From: Blastocladiella britannica
Taxonomy: Eukaryota > Blastocladiomycota > Blastocladiomycetes > Blastocladiales > Blastocladiaceae
Direction of reading: 5' to 3'
Assembly: GCA_025349905.2 (NCBI GenBank)
Contig: MU624879.1
Span: 1 to 19,224, forward strand
DNA length: 19,224 bases
Shown here in pieces: positions 14,654 to 19,224 of the stretch. The translations under genes were made by a program, and so were the position numbers. How positions within the stretch are numbered: position 1 is the first letter of the stretch; every line of letters starts with the position of its first letter. The notes under the pieces were generated by a model. It saw nothing but the letters and a program-made list of their open reading frames with translations, had not been told where the DNA came from and searched no databases.

Positions 14654-16012
14654 TTACAGGTGGAACTTGGTGTTGAGGTCGACCTTCTTGCCCGAGGTGA
14701 CTGATGAGGATGTTGGTGTGTCAATGATCAACAAGCAAACAACAAATAAAAGAACACGTACGTTGGGGAACCTGGGTGTACTTGCCGTGCAGGTGCTTGC
14801 GCATATCGCGGAGCAGATCCGTGTACGTGAGGTCGTGCGAGGACTCGGTCAGGGTCTATTGTAATTTGAAAAGGTGAGGTCATCAATAACTATAAAAGGT
14901 AATGAGAAAATACCTTGATCAGGGCCCACGACATGGCACCTGAGAAGGCGTTGTTGATCTGAGCATCGGCCGAAGTCTGGTCGTCGCGGCACCCCGAGAA
15001 CGAAATGACGTCGCCCTTGGTAGTGCGCTCGCGCTCGGTCTTTTCCTGGGCAGCCGACTTCTGGGGCGGGGTACCCGCGCCGCCGTCGGTCTTGTTCTTG
15101 CCCTTGAGCAAGTCGAGCCCTTCCTTGATATCGCCGAGCGACGCCTTGCTGATCTTGCCGCCAAAGATGCTCTGCAAACCGGACTGGATCTTGGTCATCC
15201 CGGCCTTGACCGACGCGGTGCGGTTCACCTCGGCAATCGACAGATCGCCCTGCGGAGTGTACATGTACGGCAGGTCGAGCATGGTGCCCGAGTGGCAGCA
15301 GTCCATGAGCGCCGTCAGACGCGCGCCTTCCGGGATCTGGTCGCACAGCAGGCGGTGAATGTCGTCGTCGACAATCAGCCCCGCGGTCTCGTAGTCCACG
15401 GGCACCAGCGCCTCGTCCTTGCCATCCTCCTCGTCGCCGTCCACGTCATTGGCGGAGGTGCCATCTGAGTATTCATCCGTTAGTTTTTTTTTCCTCACTC
15501 ACCCCAAGGACAAGAAGGCACGTACGGCCAGAGTAGTGAATAAACAGCGAATCGCCCGCACGCGCGTCCTTGACCAGCCACTTCATGGCGGCAATGATGT
15601 TGGTGCGCGTCGGCATGCTCTGGGGCTGGGTGCCCGGCTTGTCGACCAGGAACAGCGAGTTGGCGACCGAGAACGCCGGGAACCGCTGGAACAGGAACGT
15701 CGAGATGTTTTGCACGTCCGTGTGGCAACCGCGGAGCTCGGCCTATTTTGATATTGCGACTGGATCGTGAGTGTTTTTCCTTCATTACTTCTTAACTAAG
15801 TGGGGATACGGTACCTTGGAGCCGGTGTAGTTGATGCCGATAAAGAGCGCGCGGTGGGTACCGTTCAGGGCCGATCCAAGAGTCGCCGTCGGTGACCCGC
15901 TGGAACTGGCGTGCTGCTGCTCCTGGTGGTGGCCACTACTCGAGGCACGATCGCCCTCGAGGTCAGCGAGACCGTCCTTGAGCGCGGACGAGAGGGACTT
16001 GAAGAGCGACAT
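14654..16012 (-). CDS. MCA1: Type I metacaspase, five exons
   Basis: Model: exons 16012-15815, 15742-15526, 15464-14914, 14855-14762 and 14700-14654; introns 72, 61, 58 and 61 nt; 368 aa with TAA stop. The p20 core begins at HRALFIGINYTGSK, continues AELRGCHTDVQN, and carries the catalytic dyad: His139 in HYSGHG, whose codon is split by intron 2, and Cys195 in DCCHSG. Acidic residues downstream of the His motif and VDDDIH fit the calcium and S1-pocket region. The p10 part contains ISFSGCRDDQTSADA and SGAMSWALIK and ends VDLNTKFHL, as in fungal metacaspases. Metacaspases are Lys/Arg-specific cysteine proteases tied to stress, aggregate clearance and cell death. The roughly 50-residue N-terminus is short, Ser/His/Gln-containing, and lacks the long Pro/Gln-rich or zinc-finger prodomain seen in many type I enzymes. 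ATG 16012 is chosen because a TATA-like box lies 79 bp upstream; an extra upstream exon cannot be excluded. Confidence 0.93.
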
Positions 16013-16215
16013 TGTATGTTGGTTTGGGTGTGCAAGATATGGACAAAGTGACGAGAAAGAGAAAGAGACAGGCGAAAGGTGTCCTTGGCCCTTTATACTG
16101 CGGTAACCTTGGGGAAGAGAGACCCTTGTTAAGGCCTTGGACGTGACCCCTTTTAACGGCAACCCGAATACGGCAACTAGTGTGTCCGCAGGCCACTGGA
16201 ATACTATGTTCACAT
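16013..16215. other. Intergenic region: metacaspase promoter, HID1 3' end
   Basis: These 203 bases lie between two tandem minus-strand genes. They hold a TATA-like box (16091-16097) and the shared 12-mer TTAACAAGGGTC on the minus strand (16121-16132), with TTGGCCCT at 16085-16092. No coding frame is supported. Confidence 0.55.
16091..16097 (-). promoter_or_regulatory. TATA-like box upstream of the metacaspase
   Basis: On the minus strand the sequence reads AGTATAAAGGG, with TATAAAG 79 bp upstream of the metacaspase ATG. This is the clearest TATA-like element I noticed in an intergenic region here. Position and sequence are reasonable for a fungal core promoter; use is inferred. Confidence 0.5.
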
Positions 16216-18964
16216 TTAAACGTTTACCACGCCGCCGCCGGCGCTGGCTGGTTGCTGCTGTTGCTGCTGCTGCTCGCCACCAACCACGCGCACCTTGAAC
16301 AGGCGCGGCCGCGTGCCCTGCCACGCCGCCCACCCAGACCCCGCACCGCCCCCACCACCTCCACTGCTCCCCGCCGGCCGGTGCCGCACGTACACTGCGG
16401 TCCAAGCAAAGACGTGTAATCCGGCCAAGAGTCCCGCCGGAGGTCGTGGCGGCAATCCCGGCTCGGTTCCCGTACTTTCCTCGTCGTCGTCCTCATCGTC
16501 ACCATCAACGGGACGCAGCTGCCGAGCCTCCCTTGCTGCTGGAACCGCTGCGACTGCCGGCTCGCCGCGGAATCCCCACACCGACTGCTCGACGGCGGCC
16601 GGCGGCAGCTTAGGTAGCGTTGTGAGTTCGATACCGAGATCCTCAAGCGACTTGGGCCCGTCGGTGAGCGTCGACACCACGTGCTCGAGCTGTTCTAAGC
16701 GCAGCGGCTGCCGCCAGGCCTGGAACCATGCTGCGTGCGGATGCCACTGATTGGATGCGACATTGGCGGCAGCAATGGGCGCCGATGGAGAAAGCACGCC
16801 TGCTGGTCCTTCGGGCGATGTGGGTGCCGTGGACGCCGCCGAAGTGGGTCGCCGCCGCCCTTTTCCTTTGCCCACCACTGGCGGCTCCAGCTGGTCGAGC
16901 TGCACCCACAGAAACGACGCGAGTTCGCGGTGGTACGACATGGCGCTGTCGAGGAACGATCGGCTCTGCATTTTGCTCCTGTCAGTTTTATACCGTCAAT
17001 CCCAAGCAAATGTGAAAACATACCTCCACAATCAACCCATACTCGACCATCTCGCACAGCGCCACGGGCAGCTTCCAGTTCCATTCACCGCGAATCAAGT
17101 AACTGGGCTGCCCAAACACGCACGCGAGCTGCACAATACGTGATGCGGACGTGGTCGAGACCCGGTGGTACACGACGATGCGGCGCAGCATCCCCAGCAG
17201 TGCCTCGTAGAACGGGAGCAGGTACGGCGAGTTGGGCCGTGTCAGCAGCGCGTACACGAGCTCGACGAGCGCGTCCATGTGGTCCGTGTCCTTGAACGAC
17301 AGCGATGCGAGGACGTGGATGGCGATGCGGATCAGGTTTATTTCTGCCAAAACAATTGTTGTAAGCACGCGAATCTTAAATAAAATGGTAAGAAAAAAAA
17401 AGACCTTGCTCGGATTGGTACTCGGTCAAGATCGAAATGAGCTCGGAAATGAGCGCGTCGCCGTCCTCGGGCGAGTCAATGACTTCGTAAAAAGTCTAAC
17501 CATGATCGCTACGTGAATCACTACATAAAACACGAAATAATGGAAAAGGTACCTCGCTCGCGTGCATGCACCCGACCATCACCACGAGAATCTCATGAAA
17601 CCAAGTAACCCGTGCAGTCAAGGCGCGGCGTCCCGCCAACAACTTGATCAGCGCCCTTGCCAGCGTCTGCGCGCTCTCCGGTGGGATCCCATGCAAGAGG
17701 CCCGCAATCTGGCTCCCGCGCGCGCCACGCCGCGGATCCGTGGCCGTGACCAGCACGCTCATGATGTGCGCGGCCAGCACTGCCGCGGCGCCGCCCGGAT
17801 CGGCCGCGGCACTACTGCTTCCACCGGCGGGAGCGGTCATGTAAGATGCGGCGCGGGCGGCCGCGCTCAGCAGCGACGCGGGCGGGGCCGCGGCCTGTAC
17901 GAGAGAGTTGAGAAGCGATGTCACGAGCGCGCGGGCCAGCGCGTATGGCAGGTGCGATGGGCGGGGGCGGACTATGTATGCCAGCGCTGGGTTGGAGGTG
18001 GCCGGGTATGTCGTGGTTAAGGTGGTCGAGAGGCGCGGTGGCGGAACTGCACCGTTACTGCCAGACGAGCTCTGCTCCTCTTGCGTTGGCGACAACGTTG
18101 ATGGCGGCGCGTACATGGTTTGCGACAGGAGCACCAGCGCCAGCCGGAGCAGCTCCACGCGGTGCGTCAGCATGTTGGCCGGGTTACGTGACGTGGTGGT
18201 AGCCGCCGCCAGCGACTGCATCAGCGAAGCGCGCCGGTTCGCTGGTACTGGTGCCAAAGGCTCAGAAGGGGTAGCAGCGGTCGCGTCCCACGCCAGAGCC
18301 GTAAGATCGGCGTGACTCTCGGCACCGAGATCGGGCGGGGCAGTAGCGGCAATCGATCCAACAGCCGGCACTGTAAACCCAGGGCGAAACAGCAGCTGCA
18401 CAGCGGCCTGGACCAGCACACTGACCAGTGGCGTCCCCGTGTCGTCGGCAGCGCGCGCTCCAGCGGCAGGTCCGCGTGGTACCGTGCGCAGCAGCAACTG
18501 GCCCGCCAAGTCGGGTCCCGCGTCCCAGATCAACGGCACCAGCCTTGTCAAGATGCGCGTGCAGTTGAGCAGCTCGGTGGATGGGTGAGCGGTAATTGCC
18601 ATTGGCTCTGAAGAAGAAGCCATCGGATTGCCCAGCAACGACGGCGGCGGCACCACCCAGTCCGGGTCGGTGGCGAGGGCCAGGAACCGGTCCATGGTGG
18701 CGAGAAACAGCAGCGCAAAGCCCGCGGGCCGAGAGGTTCGAAGTGCGATCGCATCGGACGGCGGCAATAGCGTGGCAAAGTCGTCGGCGGATAAGGTTGG
18801 CATCCATAGCGCCGCAAAAACTGCTGGCTGCTGGGAGGCGGGGATGTCCTGTTTTATTGCATTGGTTGGTTGGCCCTTGCGCATGGCGATATAACGTATA
18901 CTACCTCGCGGGCAAGGCGCACGACGGCCTGCCGAAAGGCGAGCTTGGAGTCGGTGTTGCCCAT
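16216..18964 (-). CDS. HID1: HID1-domain protein (HID1 / fission yeast Ftp105 homologue), five exons
   Basis: Model: exons 18964-18905, 18848-17553, 17495-17405, 17343-17024 and 16965-16216; introns 56, 57, 61 and 58 nt; 838 aa (human HID1 is about 790). The first exon encodes MGNTDSKLAFRQAV, nearly the same as animal HID1, and Gly2 with Ser6 fits N-myristoylation. Other matches are ELLNCTRILTRLVPLIW (112-128), VELLRLALVLLSQTMYAPP, QWHPHAAWFQAWRQPL and, near the end, LHVFAWTAVYVRHRP. HID1 is a peripheral Golgi/trans-Golgi protein needed for dense-core vesicle or regulated secretion in animals; in fission yeast Ftp105 is a Golgi protein that anchors the deubiquitinase Ubp5. Intron 3 uses a poor GTCTTT donor (17404), but it is the only frame-preserving option found because the unspliced read-through hits TAA. 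The intron 4 acceptor (GCAG at 16966) is chosen by frame and is slightly uncertain. The tail carries Gly-rich and Gln7 tracts. Confidence 0.93.
16252..16272 (-). repeat. Polyglutamine (Gln7) coding tract at the HID1 C-terminus
   Basis: Seven CAG/CAA codons encode Gln just before the final PASAGGG segment of HID1. Together with the upstream Gly run it forms a lineage-specific low-complexity tail after the conserved domain. Confidence 0.9.
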
Positions 18965-19224
18965 TTTCACAAATGATGGACTTTAGAGAGAATCAACTGA
19001 TCGGCTGCGCACTGAACAGAGTTTCGGATACAGAATTCTGTGATGGAAGTGAAGTGGAACAAAACGTCCGTTTTATCGCCAACGGAATTCTTCAGTCCTT
19101 GTTTTTCCTGCACCACTCTCCGATCCCTGACTCCAATGGCCAAACCAAGCTGTTTTTCTCGTTGCCTTTTCTTGCTGGAATTCCACGAGCATTATCTCTG
19201 TCCGATCATGCTACCGGAATTCCG
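18965..19224. promoter_or_regulatory. Upstream region of HID1 with clustered GAATTC palindromes
   Basis: This 260-bp end segment should contain the HID1 promoter. It is less GC-rich than the coding regions. Four GAATTC cores lie at 19033, 19085, 19178 and 19217; three extend to longer palindromes (ACAGAATTCTGT at 19030-19041, TGGAATTCCA at 19176-19185, CGGAATTCCG at 19215-19224). No gene is called; a plus-strand frame open from 18976 to the window edge is probably chance. Confidence 0.45.

Noticed and set aside
15785..16405. Longer metacaspase start upstream of 16012 in the same frame
   Set aside because: The extension would run through the TATA-like box and the 3' end of HID1, and it reads as low-quality sequence. 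ATG 16012 gives a sensible N-terminus.
19033..19222. GAATTC cluster as heat-shock elements
   Set aside because: Heat-shock elements need GAA and TTC units spaced by two bases (GAAnnTTC). Here the units abut with no spacing, so the pattern does not fit.
18976..19224. Plus-strand frame of 83 codons, open to the window edge, starting 11 bp from the HID1 start codon
   Set aside because: A divergent start only 11 bp away leaves no room for promoters. Codon use lacks the GC-rich third positions of neighbouring genes, and a frame this long can occur by chance. Sequence beyond the edge would settle it.

Overview
This is a nuclear DNA window from a flagellated (zoosporic) true fungus, most plausibly Blastocladiomycota or Chytridiomycota. 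That placement is an inference. The genes are eukaryotic and densely split by short GT-AG introns of about 56-76 nt; 32 can be placed by reading frame and family similarity. Coding sequence is GC-rich with Ala/Pro/Gln low-complexity tracts, and introns are AT/T-rich. The gene set mixes fungal-type families (type I metacaspase, Ups2-like PRELI protein, DXD glycosyltransferase) with CFAP91, an axonemal radial-spoke protein that only ciliated organisms keep.

Layout, left to right. (1) 11-445, minus: a small intronless protein resembling a family otherwise familiar to me from bacteria. (2) 747-3790, minus: CFAP91. (3) 3942-5573, plus: a secreted, cysteine-rich protein with an NTF2/SnoaL-like core, sharing a 151-bp divergent promoter region with CFAP91. 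(4) 5620-6392, minus: a PRELI/MSF1-domain lipid-transfer protein, convergent with gene 3 across 46 bp. (5) 6619-12588, minus: a full-length, long-type ABCC/MRP transporter in 16 exons. (6) 13129-14581, plus: a type II membrane glycosyltransferase with a DXD motif, divergent from the transporter across 540 bp. (7) 14654-16012, minus: a type I metacaspase with no classical prodomain, convergent with gene 6 across 72 bp. (8) 16216-18964, minus: a HID1 homologue. The last 260 bases are its upstream region and hold a cluster of GAATTC palindromes.

The genes form no single pathway. Several relate loosely to membranes and secretion: mitochondrial phospholipid transfer, ABCC export or vacuolar sequestration, Golgi glycosylation, HID1-dependent Golgi trafficking and a secreted protein. 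I see no operon, mobile element, tRNA, rRNA or CRISPR array, and no evidence of a new multi-gene system. The most unusual items are the bacterial-like small protein, the poorly characterised secreted protein, the atypical 5' splice sites, and the palindrome cluster upstream of HID1.

Exon coordinates were derived by hand from frame continuity, splice dinucleotides and remembered family motifs. Residue numbers refer to those spliced models.
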